From Populus alba (lineage: Eukaryota; Streptophyta; Magnoliopsida; Malpighiales; Salicaceae), in NCBI RefSeq assembly GCF_005239225.2, contig NC_133284.1, positions 53,079,416-53,143,415 on the forward strand: 64,000 nt of DNA, in the 5' to 3' direction. Positions within the stretch are counted from its first letter, which is position 1; the number at the start of each line of letters is the position of its first letter. A program made the position numbers and the translations under genes. The notes beneath the pieces were generated by a model. That model did not search any database, was not told where the DNA came from, and was given only the letters and a program-made list of their open reading frames with translations. Of this stretch, positions 1 to 11,194 are shown one piece after another.

Positions 1-46
1 TTTTTGAAAATATATCAAAACATGGGTCAAAAATTGGGTAGCAACA

Positions 47-62
47 GATGCCCCCTCTTTAC
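47..62 (-). other. Polypurine tract of the Tat/Ogre-like element
   Basis: The minus strand reads GTAAAGAGGGGGCATC directly before the LTR start TGTTGCTACC. This is the expected plus-strand priming site next to a 3' LTR. Confidence 0.65.
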
Positions 63-129
63 AATGCTTACGAAGCAAAACTCCTTAAAATTTTGCATAG
101 TAAGCTTGGTAAAGAAAACAAAAGGAAAA

Positions 130-1560
130 TGATTTTATTATCTTGGGCGACCTGCCCACACACTCACACTGATCTGTTTTCACGGGCGACCTGCCCACGC
201 ATACTCACTCAAGTCTGTTTTCACGGGCGACCTGCCCACACGTACTCACTCAAGTCTATTTTCACGGGCGACCTGCCCACACACACTCACTCTGGTCTAT
301 TTTCATGGGCGACCGACCCACACTCTCCCAATAGTCTATTTTCACGGGCGACCTACCCACACATTGGGTTTACCTGAGATCCCATCTGGCGACCTCATTC
401 AACTGGAACGAAAATATTGCGTAACCCGGTTAACCTGAAATCCCATCTGGCGATTCCCTTTAACCAAAGCTACATGAGATCCCATCTGGCGACCTCATTC
501 AACTGGAACTAAACTGTGTAACTCGGTTAACCTGAAATCCCATCTGGCGATTCCCTTTAACCAAAGCTACATGAGATCCCATCTGGCGATCTCATTCTGG
601 TCTCATTGTACGGGTGACTAACCCTAGAAAAAAGCTGGTCTCATTGTACGGGTGACGAACCCTGGTGCTGCTGGTCTCATTGTACGGGTGACGAACCCTA
701 GTGCTGGTCTCATTGTACGGGTGACGAACCCTAGTGCTGGTCTCATTGTACGGGTGACGAACCCTAGAAAAAAAGCTGGTCTCATTGTACGGGTGACGAA
801 CCCTATGTTGGTCTCATTGTACGGGTGACGAACCCTATGTTGGTCTCATTGTACGGGTGACGAACCCTAGAAAAATGCTGGTCTCATTGTACGGGTGACT
901 AACCCTGGAAAAATGCTGGTCTCATTGTATGGGTGACCGACCCAAAAATGGAAAAAAATGTGAAGAAGTGTGGTCTCATTGTAATGGGTGACCTACCCAC
1001 GTGGAAAGAATATGAAAAGGTGGTCTCGTTGTGATGGGCGACCTACCCAAATAGAAAGAATGTGATGTGCGGTCTCATTATAAAGGGGTGACCTACCCAA
1101 ATGAAAAAAATATGATGAAGTGTGGTCTCATTGTAATGGGTGACCTACCCAGATGGAAAAAATATGATGAAGTGCGGTCTCATTGTCATGGGTGACCTAC
1201 CCGAAAATGGAAAAAATATGAAGTGGGGTCTCATTGTAATGGGTGACCTATCCAGATGGAAAAAATATGATGAACGGTCTCGTTGTGATGGGCGACCTAC
1301 CCAAATAGAAAGAATATGAAGTGCGGTCTCATTGTAATGGGTGACCTACCCAAAAATGAAAAAAATATGAAATGTGGTCTCATTGTAATGGGCGACCAAC
1401 CCAGATGGAAAAAATATGATGAACGGTCTCGTTGTGATGGGTGACCAACCCAGGTGGAAAGAATGTGAAAAAATGGTCTCATTATGATGGGTGACCTACC
1501 CAGATGGAAAAAATATGAAGTGTGGTCTCATTGTAATGGGTGACCTACCCAAGAAAAATG
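130..1560. repeat. Composite tandem array next to the 3' LTR
   Basis: Several sub-arrays follow one another. About 140-370 has units of roughly 45 bp built on GGGCGACCTGCCC. About 370-600 has alternating units carrying ATCTGGCGACCTCATT and CTGGCGATTCCCTTT. About 600-905 has units of about 33-40 bp with GGTCTCATTG and GGGTGACGAACCC. About 905-1560 has units of about 50 bp with GGTCTCATTG and GGGTGACCTACCC plus an A-rich spacer. All share a GGYGAC core, which suggests one family that diverged and amplified in steps. In the element's own orientation the array lies in the 3' untranslated region just before the polypurine tract, where Tat/Ogre elements are known to carry variable tandem repeats. 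Confidence 0.85.
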
Positions 1561-2622
1561 TTTGCGAGGGCCCAAAGGCGCACTCGAAATGAGGTAGGGT
1601 TAGAAAACGCACTACCTGGGAAGTGAGGGCTCAACGGCGCACTCGAAATGAGGTAGGGTTATAAAAACGCACTACCCGAGATGATGGCGAAACATCGACC
1701 ATGCATTATGATCAATATGCATGTATACTTACCTGAGAAAAATAGGTCCCCCTTTCTTCATGGTGTGTTTCTTTTCTCAAAAGTTGGAGTGTTGGCAGTG
1801 AACTTTGATGGCTTCTTCGCTCTTGCTTACTCGAGTCATCTCTTGTGATTTTTACCTCTAGGAAAGACTTGATATCATCGTACTTCTTTGTCCTCCGCCC
1901 CTTTATCTCAAGGGTTGCCAACTTTGCTCGACATTTCCTTAGAATGGGAATCATGGAGCCTGCCCTATCATATGTTTCTTTATTGCTCCCTAGCTTGATC
2001 ATGCCCCCAAGTGTTCAATTCGGGTTTGCGGACGAGGCTATATGAAGGAAGGTTTGACAAGGAGTTGTTTTCATGCAGAATTTTTGAAATTCCAAAGTTA
2101 TTCCAAACACAAAAATTATTTTGACATCGATTCAAAGCAAACTCATTCTAAAAAAATCAAGTGATTCCTATGGAGAGGTTATCAGAAGTGATGAAAACTT
2201 CTTGTTTTGGCTTTTGGTAAAAAATATGAAGTGACCTCTCGTTTGTCAGAAAAGGTTTACATTTCAATTTGAGGGTTATTGAGAACTGAGGTTCAAAGCA
2301 TTTATTTTATTTGCATGAATAATGATTTGGTTCACATGAGAAAGCATTGCCTACCGATCCAGATTGCTTGCCTTTGATCAGAAAGGGCTTGATTAGGCAC
2401 GTAATGTAGGCTTGGGCTCTTGGCTATGAAGAAAATGATATTTGTAGGCTCAAAAGGTGTTTAAGGGATTTGAAGACTAAGGATCACTTGTGCTTGTTAC
2501 TTGACCTTTTGTCATTTGATTGTCTCTTCTTTTTTTTTTCAATCGTGCCCCCTTGTGTTGGGCTTGGGCTTTTTCTCTTTGCTTTTGTTTTCTTCATATG
2601 GTTTTTGAGCATCATAATATTG

Positions 2623-2653
<31 letters not shown>

Positions 2654-4451
2654 CTCAAAACTCTTGATCCTTTGGATTTTTCTTCATGTCCCTCTAGATT
2701 TGTTCGGACACCTTTGATGATTGAGAATTTTCTTTTATGCCCCCTAGTATTGCCTGGGCACTTTCGATCATTGAGGTTTTCTCTATGTCATCGCACTTGC
2801 CCCCAGTGTGGGGTGTGATCCTAACCAAGGTTATTTTTCAAGAAATATTTATTAGGCTCAAAAAGGGACTACAAATGATATATTTAAGCCTTGTGAAAAG
2901 ATTATCAAAGATGGCCTTTCTTCATTTCAAACTTATGCATTTAGGATCGGTAAGCAATACTTTTCATACGAGTATGCAAAGTGATTTCTCATTATTCATG
3001 CAATCAAAACTCAGATTTTGAAGTCACTTCATGGGTTCTTGTTGTTTTTTTTTTCTTTCTTTCTTTTTTTGGGTTTTTCTAGGTGTATGGTTACCTTTCT
3101 AAGGAATCACCTGAATTTCCAGAACTCGTTTGCTTTGGACAAACATCAACATGATTTCAGTTCCTGTACTAAACTTTGAATTTCCAAAAATCCTTGTGAA
3201 CATGCGCGATCATGCATAGCTTTGAAAGGAAGGAAACACACTCAAAGATTCTTGGTGTGATGGTTCATGCTTAAAGGTTATGCTCAATATGTTATTTGCA
3301 TGAAACAACAACAAAAATAAAGGTATGTTAAAAACACATGATCTTATTAACAAGAAAGGCTCATTTGACAAGGAAAGTGTTGTGGAATTTTGAGCCAAGT
3401 TACCAACAAAAATTGGAACAGGTTGAAACAAAAATCAAGAAATTTTGCAGGCATGATCAAACTAAGGGTTTTTTTTTTTTTTTTTTTTTTGGCAGAACAA
3501 GAATAGGCTCTATTATGCACTGGCAGTGCAATTCCCCTTCGGTCAGCCTTCCCGCCAAACCTTGTACTGAAATACATGATTGTGTCGAGGCTCTTGACCA
3601 TGTTTGCCCTCAATTTCTTCGGGCTGAGTCATTGTTGGGTTTTGAACAAAGATGATAGGTCGGCTGGAAGGAACTTTCCTAGAGTTATTTTTCAGTATCT
3701 ACCCGAGTAAGCTAGAAGCAAGTCACACACGTCTCCAAAAATTATGACGAGCATACTGTTCATCTTCCGTGTTTTTCTTCATTCAAAGTCGGGTGTTGTA
3801 GACTCGTAGGGGACCTACTTTTCATTCTGGCGCATGCATGAAAAATGTATGAACATGTAATCTATATGACGAACTCACCCTTCGAGAGGTGACAATATGG
3901 TCGTAACTCTTGTATGATGGACAAGAATCGTGATTTTTGCCCAAACTCTACAATGAAAATTTTTGGAGCAACGGCCAATGTGTCACCCATAAGTCTTGAG
4001 TTCAAGATGCTTCAAGAAGAGTTTGCCCTTATGCAAAAAACAATAGCACATACAACCTAAGGACAGGTTCTATTCATTATGTGAACATGGGTTGGTTTTC
4101 TATCTGGTCTCAAAAGGGTCTCATATCTGCCCAGTGACGTTCTTCGTAAAGACAGTATGGGGGCGTTGCAAGGAATGGTTAAGGCACGTATACCCACCAT
4201 TACCAAGCAGGCACTCAGATATGAGTTGGGTGTTTCACGCATCTGAACCCTGACCAATAGTCTTAGGGCAGATCGCTAGTTCCCCACCTAACCTAAAAGC
4301 TTGTGTGTGCTTTTAAAAATAAATACAGGTGATGCATGAAACAATTCTATAAAATGCATGGAAAGAATATTAACAAAAAGATAAAAATGCAAAAAAACTT
4401 AAACACATCAAATACACAAAGCTTAGTCCAATAATGTCAGAAACAGTACCT
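1561..4451. other. Internal region of the Tat/Ogre-like element without recognisable genes
   Basis: Only short open frames occur (the longest about 105 codons) and none matches a retroelement domain I can recognise on either strand. Two 60-bp-scale direct repeats with GCACTCGAAATGAGGTAGGG lie at about 1580-1680. Long T runs are present at 2622-2650 and 3470-3490. A decayed or replaced gag-pol region is the likely origin. Confidence 0.6.
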
Positions 4452-4469
4452 TCCCCAATGGAGTCGCCA
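4452..4469 (-). other. Primer-binding site, tRNA-Arg type
   Basis: The minus strand reads TGGCGACTCCATTGGGGA three bases inside the LTR boundary. Nearly the same string is the recognised PBS of Ogre/Tat retrotransposons. It fixes the orientation of the element. Confidence 0.75.
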
Positions 4470-4472
4470 TTC

Positions 4473-6511
4473 TGTCGCACCCCAAAAAAAATATCAATCA
4501 GCGTGCGGCATCGGCTGGCGATTTAATTCTCGTTGTTGCATTTGCTTGAATTTGGTTCGTTGGAGTCGCCACCTAGTAATTGATTTCGGGCTACTAGGAA
4601 ACCGGATGTACTGGTCTTGTCAGAGATTCGCGGGTAAGGGACTGGTTGTGGTTAGGGAAGGTATTAGCACCCCTAACGCACCCTACCTGAGGTAAGCTGC
4701 TTCGTGTCTTTGACGTGTTAAAGAAGTTTTAATAATTGTCTTTTCACCGGAAATTAGAAATATCACTTACGTATAAGTTAATAATTCTTAACCGTGATCC
4801 GATCAAAAAATTAAATTCTTCTTTAATGTATCTGCAATTTTATCATCAAAAATATATACAAATAAATAAAACAAAAATACAAACACACACATTCACTTTC
4901 ACTACTTTTATTTCTTTTCTTTTCTTTTCTTTTTCTTTTCTTTTCTTTTCATTTACATCCACTATACAAATTCAAATTCAAATTCAAATTAAATAAATAT
5001 TACATCAACAATTGAAAATTACACCATAATCCCCAAAATTCAAGAAAAACGACTCTGGGAAGCAACCTAAACCCGACTGAACAGTAGCGGCGCGTCTTCC
5101 CACGCGCCCCCGCTACTGGCGGCGCGTCGGTTCACGCGCCGCCACTGGAAAAACTGGCAATCAGGGGTGTATGGAGCGCCTTCCTCCCCCGTTCATTTTT
5201 CTGCCGGCGGTGAGGGTCCGGTCACCTGCAAACACACGAAACACACACAAAGAGCAGTCGGTTTTAGTTTTTTAGATCTGTTTTTAATTTTCTTCTGCCC
5301 GTTTCGGATCTGCTCTTATCTGCAGATCAGTCCGTGGGTTTCTTCTTCTTCTTCTCCTCTGCTTCCGGATGGCAGATCGGGCGGTGTCTGTGGCGGTGGC
5401 AGCCGATCTATGGACGGCGATGCTGGGGTTGCTGCTGTGTGGTCTTCACTCCGGTCGGTGGCAGCGGTGGCTGCTCTGGGTCGCAGTAGAGGGAGAGGCT
5501 GTTTTGGGGCTACTCTGGGTCGGTGGCTCTGACCGCTGCTACTGGAGGCTGAACTCGTCCGGTGTTGGAGGAAGGCGTTGCTGCCTGATCGCCGTGAGTG
5601 AGAGAGGGGCTGCTGGTGGTGGAGGCGTCTGTGTTGTCGGCTGAGAAGAGTGAGAGCAGAGATGGACGCCGCTGCTGCTGCTGCCGCCGCTGGGGGCCGA
5701 ATGGAGGAGAGCAGATCGGCGATTGGCTGGGGAAACTGGAGGAAGAGAGGGATGAAGGAGCGGCGGGAAAAAATGAGAAGGAGAGAAGGGGAAAGGGGCT
5801 GGTTCCGAAGGAAGAAACTCAAGACCGGGTGGGGAGCAACTGTTTTGGCTTGTGTTTGTGGCCGGCGGTTGTTGAAAAAATTAAAACCAGGGGGGGCCGG
5901 TTCGGTTTGTTGTAGATGAAGGAGAAGAAGTGCTCCTCGGGTGAGCGGCTGGGTAAAAAATGCGGGGATCTCAAAAATGGTGAGGGGTCCTTGGCTCTCT
6001 GGTTCTGAGAGAGAAAAATCCAAGGACCCCGGGGGAAAAAATTCAAAATCAAGGGGGGAGGCGCTCCTGGCCAAATTTTTCGAGTGGGGAGAAAAAGTTG
6101 GGTTTTAGGGTTTTTGTGTTTTTTTTGAATGTGTCCAAATTGACCCCCTTGAATGTGTTGAGGAAACTAGTATTTATAGGCAAAATGTTGCTAGGTTTTT
6201 CAACTTGGTCCCTCAACTTCTTTCTTTTTTGTAAATTTTGATTTTTCTTATTTTTTTGTATTTTTTGAAAACGAGCAATATCAACGTCGACTCAAATGCG
6301 GAAAATCAACGATTTAAAAATGACGTGTGAAAAGTCGAACGCGTTTGAAAATCTCTTAACAATTTAAATTCCTTTTTAGACGACGTTGAAAATGCTAAAA
6401 TGACGAAAATATATTAAAAAAACATATTTTTTGGATTTTCATTGTTTTTCTCAATTTTTTGGATTTTTTTGAAAATATATCAAAACATGGGTCAAAAATT
6501 GGGTAGCAACA
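4473..6511 (-). repeat. 5' LTR of the Tat/Ogre-like element (about 2.04 kb)
   Basis: On the minus strand it opens with TGTTGCTACCC and closes with GGGGTGCGACA, giving TG...CA ends. A TATA-like CTATAAATA sits on the minus strand at about 6171-6179, agreeing with minus-strand transcription. Downstream of it, 5060-6070 is unusually GC-rich for this window and open in several frames on both strands. The longest minus-strand frame (5316-6074) has no ATG start and is rich in Ser, Pro and Ala. I treat it as transcribed LTR (R/U5) sequence rather than a gene. A CT-rich run (4912-4950) and AAATTC repeats (about 4968-4990) lie near the U5 end. Confidence 0.8.
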
Positions 6512-7374
6512 CGACACATCACCTTAACTACCTAGATTTTGGTGACCTCTAGTCACTGAAAAATTAGGTTAGTTTGTTTTAGGTTAATTCTAATCAAATA
6601 TCACTTTTTGTTTAATGTAGGAATGGGAGATCCTATGAAGGAGGTGTTCTACCACTGCATGAAGTCATATTCTCTTGTTGATAACGGAAGTATTCAGCTT
6701 AGGATGTGTTTGTTTATTCTTAGTTTATGTGTTTACGGTGTAAAAAATAAAGTTAGATATTTGATAATATATTAAACTGTGTTTTATTCTGTAAGACCTA
6801 CTAAAAAACTGAATTTAAAACGTGATTTTTGTAAAGCAGTTTATACATGTTTTTTAAACTAAGTTTCATAAAATTCTTTTTGTTTTTGCATTTCAAAAGT
6901 ATTGTTTTTCAAAATTTTGAAAAAAAAATTTTTTTTTCCTTACTTCAAATTTTTTTATATATATTTCAGATCATTTTAATGTGCTGATATCAAAAATAAT
7001 TTTTTAAAAATAAAAAATATATATTTTAATACATTTCAAAGTAAAAAACACTTTTGAAAAGTAATAACAACCAAATATTTTATACATGTTTTTTTACTGT
7101 GTATAAACCTCAACCATAATTTTTAGCAAAATATATATTTAATTTCAAATAACCTCATCCAACTATACTTTTTTAAAACTTAATTTTTAGAAATTATAAA
7201 CACTAAAATTATCTCAAAAATAAATACATCATCAGTTTCTCATGTTCATGATCAATAGATTGGAATCGTTTCCTCCTGTCGGCATGGTATTTGGTATCGT
7301 TTAAAAGTGATACCAAACACCATGCCAACAAAGGCGTACGTGGAATTTTCTTAGCCATGCCATAACAACATGAC
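6512..7374. other. Upstream region of CNL copy 1, with an AT-rich MITE-like insert
   Basis: About 6590-6700 (CACTTTTTGTTTAATGTAGG and following) recurs at 35811-36000 and 52133-52225, so it belongs to the duplicated CNL upstream block. About 6881-7080 is an AT-rich stretch with edges of the form TTTGCATTTCAAAAGT and AACACTTTTGAAAAG, resembling 42570-42795 and 51545-51745. I read that as a small AT-rich MITE family. No gene is visible. Confidence 0.5.
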
Positions 7375-7567
7375 AGTAGTGGTTCGTGGAAGATGCTGCC
7401 AACAGCCATCAATCAATTAGGGAGGAAGGGACCCTCATGCAACTATGCTCCGTTTCATCTTTTAATATTTCACACCATGCTTCTCTCTCTCTCGTGCTCA
7501 AAATTTCTTCTTTGATTCCCCCCCCCCACCAAAAAAAAAAAAAAAAAAACAAACAGAGACGGAGAAT
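7375..7567 (+). promoter_or_regulatory. Conserved 5' flank and leader of the CNL family
   Basis: The block from GTGGTTCGTGGAAGATGCTG to the start codon is almost identical upstream of the CNL copies at 61307 and, in shortened form, at 36161. A relic occurs at 55330-55435. It ends in a C-run, an A-run and GACGGAGAATATGG, which gives a good start context. I see no certain TATA box. Conservation across copies fits a shared core promoter and 5' UTR, but could also be simple recent duplication. Confidence 0.55.
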
Positions 7568-8424
7568 ATGGCAGCAGAGCTTCTTCTTACGTTTGCCTTG
7601 GAGGAGACTTTGAAAAGGGTGAGTTCCATTGCTGCTGAAGGGATCGGACTTGCTTGGGGATTGGAGGGCCAGCTGCGAAAGCTCAACCAGTCCTTGACCA
7701 AGATCAAAGGTGTGCTCCAAGACGCAGCCAGAAGGGCAGTAACAGACGAGTCTGTGAAGCGTTGGCTGCAGAACCTACAGGACGTAGCTTACGATGCTGA
7801 AGATGTTCTGGACGAGTTTGCTTATGAGATTCTCCGAAAAGACCAAAAGAAGGGAAAGGTACGTGATTGGTTTTCACTCCACAATCCTGTTGCATTCCGT
7901 TTGATTATGGGTCAAAAAGTTAAGAAGATCAATGAAGCCCTGGATGAAATCCGGAAAGATGCAGCCGGATTTGGGCCTGGATTGACATCTCTACCTCTAG
8001 ATAGAGCTCAAGAAGTTAGCGGGGACCCAGATCGAGAGACACATTCGTTCCTTGACAGCTCAGAAGTTGTAGGAAGGGAGGATGATGTCTCTAAAGTTAT
8101 GGAATTGCTGACTAGCTTGACCAAACACCAACATGTCCTTCCGGTTGTCCCTATAGTGGGGATGGCTGGCCTTGGAAAGACTACTGTAGCAAAAAAAGTT
8201 TGTGAAGTAGTGCGGGAGAGAAAACACTTTGATATAACAATCTGGGTTTGTGTTTCTAATGATTTTAGTAAAGGGAGGATTTTAGGAGAGATGTTGCAAA
8301 ATGTTGATGAAACTACAAGTAGGTTGAGCAACCTAAATGCAATTATGGAAAACCTTAAGAAAAAGCTGGAAAAGAGGACATTTTTTCTTGTTCTTGATGA
8401 TGTGTGGAATGAAGACCTTGATAA

Positions 8425-8822
8425 TGTTGGAAAAACTAATATATAAAGAACAGATTATTGTTGATGAACTAAGAAAAAGAACAAAGAACAAAGTCTAAAG
8501 TCTTTACAGTTGAAAGAACAAGGAGCAGAAAATATCTCAGTTGGTTACTGCCATCCCAGTGTTTTATTTATAGAAGGAAACAAACATTACAGAAAAATGA
8601 AACACTAAAGAAACGTACTAGCTATGTTCTTCTTTATCAAAGAAGTTGTATAACAAGCTAGTCTAATCCTAGATAAGTTTAAACAAATGAATTGAAAGAA
8701 ACATCCTAATCTAGATAATGCTATCAGCTAACAAATAGATAGCTATCAGCTAACAGATAAATAGCAATGTAGTAGATTACTACTAAGTAATCCTATTCCA
8801 GCTTTGGTACCAAACTTCAACA
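8425..8822 (-). repeat. 3' LTR of copia-1
   Basis: 398 bp, with TGTTGAAG and TTCCAACA ends on the minus strand. A TATA-like CTATAAATAAA is present on the minus strand near 8565-8580. The stop codon of the gag-pol frame lies just inside it. Confidence 0.93.
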
Positions 8823-10649
8823 CTCCTCCTTGGTTCCAAAGCTACACATTCCAATTCTTCCTTTCAGATCTTCAAACTTCTTTCTTGTTTCTAGTTCAAC
8901 TGCTGCTTTGAATTTAACAAACTCAGCAAACACATAAGATTTTGATTTCAAGAAGTAAATCCAGCAGAATCTACTATAATCATCAACAAATAAAAGAAAA
9001 TACTTTGAATCATTCAATGATTCATTATGCATTGGCCCACACACATCTGTCTGTACAAGCTGGAGTTTTGACAGTGCTTTGAATGCATTGTCAGGAAAAA
9101 CAACTCTAGTTTGTTTTCCTAACTGATAGACTTCACAAATACTCTTTTGTTCCTGTATATCTGGTAAATCGTGAGTCATCTGCAGGTCAGCTATTTTCTT
9201 TAAAGTTGCATAATTGAAGTGCCCCAACCGTTTGTGCCAAAGAACAGATTCATTGTCTTCACAAGTGTTAGCACTCAAACATACTTCTTTCCAATCAACA
9301 TTAAAACTTATGTTCATCATTTTAGCAGAAAGCAGTAGCACTCCATTTTTATCTTTAATATCACATACTCCATCATTAAAGAATATTGAGTAACCAGATT
9401 CAATTAATTGTCCCACACTAACTAGATTCTGATTGATCTTAGGCACATAAAGAACATTTTTAAGAGTTTTTGTACCTGATAAAGTTTCTACTTCAATTGC
9501 TCCTTTTCCTTCAACCTTCACATAGTCTCCATTCCCAATTCTAACTCTAGATAGATAGCTTTTATCCAAATCTTTGAATAAGCTCAGATCTGCAGTCATG
9601 TGATTAGTGCAGCCACTATCAATAAGCCATGATGAGTCATTTGCCTTGGCTGTGTTACACATCTCCTGTATTGTAGCCATGAATAAAAAATCTTCCTCCA
9701 CTTTTGAACTCTCGGCTACTTGAGCTTGTTTTTCTGGTTCTGCATTATTTTTGCAAAATCTTTGAATGTGACCAAATTGCTTGCAGTTTCGGCATTGTGC
9801 ATTCTTGAGCCAACACCAGGCTTCAAGATGATTTGTTTTCTGACAGAATTTGCAAGCAGGAAAATGTTCTTTCTTCTCTTTCCCTTCAGTGAAGATGTTG
9901 TTGTTCTGTTGCCAGTTATTGGATTGCCAGCCTCTCCCTTTTTCTCTTTTTTCTTCTTGATTGTTTCTGTAAAAATTCTTAGCCCGACTCTTCTCCTTGT
10001 AAACTGCAACAAGAGCTCCTTCACTTGATCCTTCTTGTCTATATGCTTGCCTTTGCTCAACAGCTTGCAATGCATTCACCAATTCTTGCAGGCTTATCTC
10101 AGAAAAATCTTTAGAATCTTCTAAAGAACAGATTTTGTGTTCAAACTTTTCTGGCAAACTTACCAGGACTTTCTCTACAATTCTAGAGTCTGGAAAATCT
10201 TCTCCCAAGAGTCTTACTTGATTCACAAGTTTCGAAATTTGAGAAGAGAAATCTTTGATGCTCTCATTTTCTTTCATCTTCAGACCTTCGAATTGTCTTC
10301 TCAGATTCAGAATTTGCATCCTTCTTGACTTCTCATCACCATGAAACTCTGCTTTTAATTTATCCCATGTTTCCTTGGCAGATTTGCATGCCATGATCCT
10401 CGTGAAGATGTCTTCACTTACAGCATTATGAAGACAAGAAAGAGCTTTGAATCTCTTTGCCTTTTCTTCATTAAAGAACTTCATCTGTGCAATTGTGGGA
10501 TTGTTGCCTAGAGGAGTAGGTTGCTTATCACTTTCCACTATCTCCCATAAATCAAGAGCTTTGAGATAGGTTTCTATTTTTACAGCCCACACACCAAAGT
10601 TCTGCCCCGTAAACAGTGGTGTTTTTGCTGGAAAATTTGCAGAATCCAT
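8817..10649 (-). CDS. Gag-protease-partial integrase polyprotein of copia-1, pol mostly deleted
   Basis: 610 codons from an ATG at 10649. In order: a copia Gag domain (residues about 1-200), two CCHC zinc knuckles (CKFCQKTNHLEAWC and CRNCKQFGHIQRFC), aspartic protease (LIDSGCTNHM), a GAG-pre-integrase segment (LWHKRLGHF) and the first part of the integrase core (QTDVCGPM, FVDDYSRF). The frame then jumps to the last residues of a copia polyprotein, ending KEEC at the polypurine tract. Most of integrase and all of RT and RNase H are gone, yet the frame stays open. The zinc-binding HHCC of integrase is also damaged: CEVY where CETC is usual. Full copia polyproteins are about twice as long. Gag could still form particles; enzymes would have to come from another element. 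Confidence 0.88.
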   Translation of the reverse strand: MDSANFPAKTPLFTGQNFGVWAVKIETYLKALDLWEIVESDKQPTPLGNNPTIAQMKFFNEEKAKRFKALSCLHNAVSEDIFTRIMACKSAKETWDKLKAEFHGDEKSRRMQILNLRRQFEGLKMKENESIKDFSSQISKLVNQVRLLGEDFPDSRIVEKVLVSLPEKFEHKICSLEDSKDFSEISLQELVNALQAVEQRQAYRQEGSSEGALVAVYKEKSRAKNFYRNNQEEKREKGRGWQSNNWQQNNNIFTEGKEKKEHFPACKFCQKTNHLEAWCWLKNAQCRNCKQFGHIQRFCKNNAEPEKQAQVAESSKVEEDFLFMATIQEMCNTAKANDSSWLIDSGCTNHMTADLSLFKDLDKSYLSRVRIGNGDYVKVEGKGAIEVETLSGTKTLKNVLYVPKINQNLVSVGQLIESGYSIFFNDGVCDIKDKNGVLLLSAKMMNISFNVDWKEVCLSANTCEDNESVLWHKRLGHFNYATLKKIADLQMTHDLPDIQEQKSICEVYQLGKQTRVVFPDNAFKALSKLQLVQTDVCGPMHNESLNDSKYFLLFVDDYSRFCWIYFLKSKSYVFAEFVKFKAAVELETRKKFEDLKGRIGMCSFGTKEEC

Positions 10650-10789
10650 TGCTTAAAAAAAAACTCACTTAATCTCTCGTGTTTCACTCAAAAACCCTTC
10701 AAAGCAGAAAGCTTTGATTTAACCTTACTATTCTCTCGTGTTTTCACTCACAAACCCTTCAAAGATCCTAAGGATGCTCTGATACCAAT

Positions 10790-11194
10790 TGTTGGAAAAA
10801 CTAATATATAAAGAACAGATTATTGTTGATGAACTAAGAAAAAGAACAAAGAACAAAGAACAAAGTCTAAAGTCTTTACAGTTGAAAGAACAAGGAGCAG
10901 AAAATATCTCAGTTGGTTACTGCCATCCCAGTGTTTTATTTATAGAAGGAAACAAACATTACAGAAAAATGAAACACTAAAGAAACGTACTAGCTATGTT
11001 CTTCTTTATCAAAGAAGTTGTATAACAAGCTAGTCTAATCCTAGATAAGTTTAAACAAATGAATTGAAAGAAACATCCTAATCTAGATAATGCTATCAGC
11101 TAACAAATAGATAGCTATCAGCTAACAGATAAATAGCAATGTAGTAGATTACTACTAAGTAATCCTATTCCAGCTTTGGTACCAAACTTCAACA
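10790..11194 (-). repeat. 5' LTR of copia-1
   Basis: 405 bp, matching the other LTR except for one extra gaacaaa unit. It is adjacent to the primer-binding site. Confidence 0.93.

Larger units (their letters stand above)
1..6511 (-). mobile_element. Non-autonomous Ty3/gypsy LTR retrotransposon, Tat/Ogre-like, 3' LTR cut by window edge
   Basis: The last 46 bases of an LTR at the window start recur, matching base for base, as the right end of a long LTR at 4473-6511, so the two frame one element. On the minus strand the inner edge of the long LTR is followed after 3 bases by TGGCGACTCCATTGGGGA (4452-4469), a primer-binding site of the tRNA-Arg type known from Tat/Ogre elements. On the same strand a purine tract (47-62) precedes the other LTR. 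Both place the element on the minus strand. The internal 4.4 kb has no recognisable gag, protease, RT or integrase, so it is non-autonomous (LARD-like). The target-site duplication cannot be tested because the outer 3' end lies outside the window. Lineage assignment rests on the PBS and on the array beside the 3' LTR. Confidence 0.8.
8425..11194 (-). mobile_element. Young, internally deleted Ty1/copia retrotransposon (copia-1)
   Basis: Two LTRs (8425-8822 and 10790-11194) with TG...CA ends flank 1,967 bp. The host sequence gataa is duplicated at 8420-8424 and 11195-11199, a 5-bp target-site duplication; the uninterrupted copy at about 61753 has it once. The PBS on the minus strand (TGGTATCAGAGC, about 10776-10787) is the initiator-Met tRNA type. 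A purine tract (CCAAGGAGGAG, 8823-8833) precedes the left LTR, so the element is on the minus strand. By eye the LTRs differ only by one 7-bp unit (gaacaaa). That means a recent insertion. Reverse transcriptase and RNase H are absent, so it must have moved using another element's enzymes. Confidence 0.95.

Noticed and set aside
130..1560. CRISPR-like array of regularly spaced repeats
   Set aside because: Units vary in length and drift gradually, spacers are not unique, and the context is a plant retrotransposon.
5316..6074. 252-codon minus-strand open frame in the long LTR
   Set aside because: No ATG start, biased Ser/Pro/Ala composition, GC-rich stretch open in several frames, and located in the transcribed part of an LTR.
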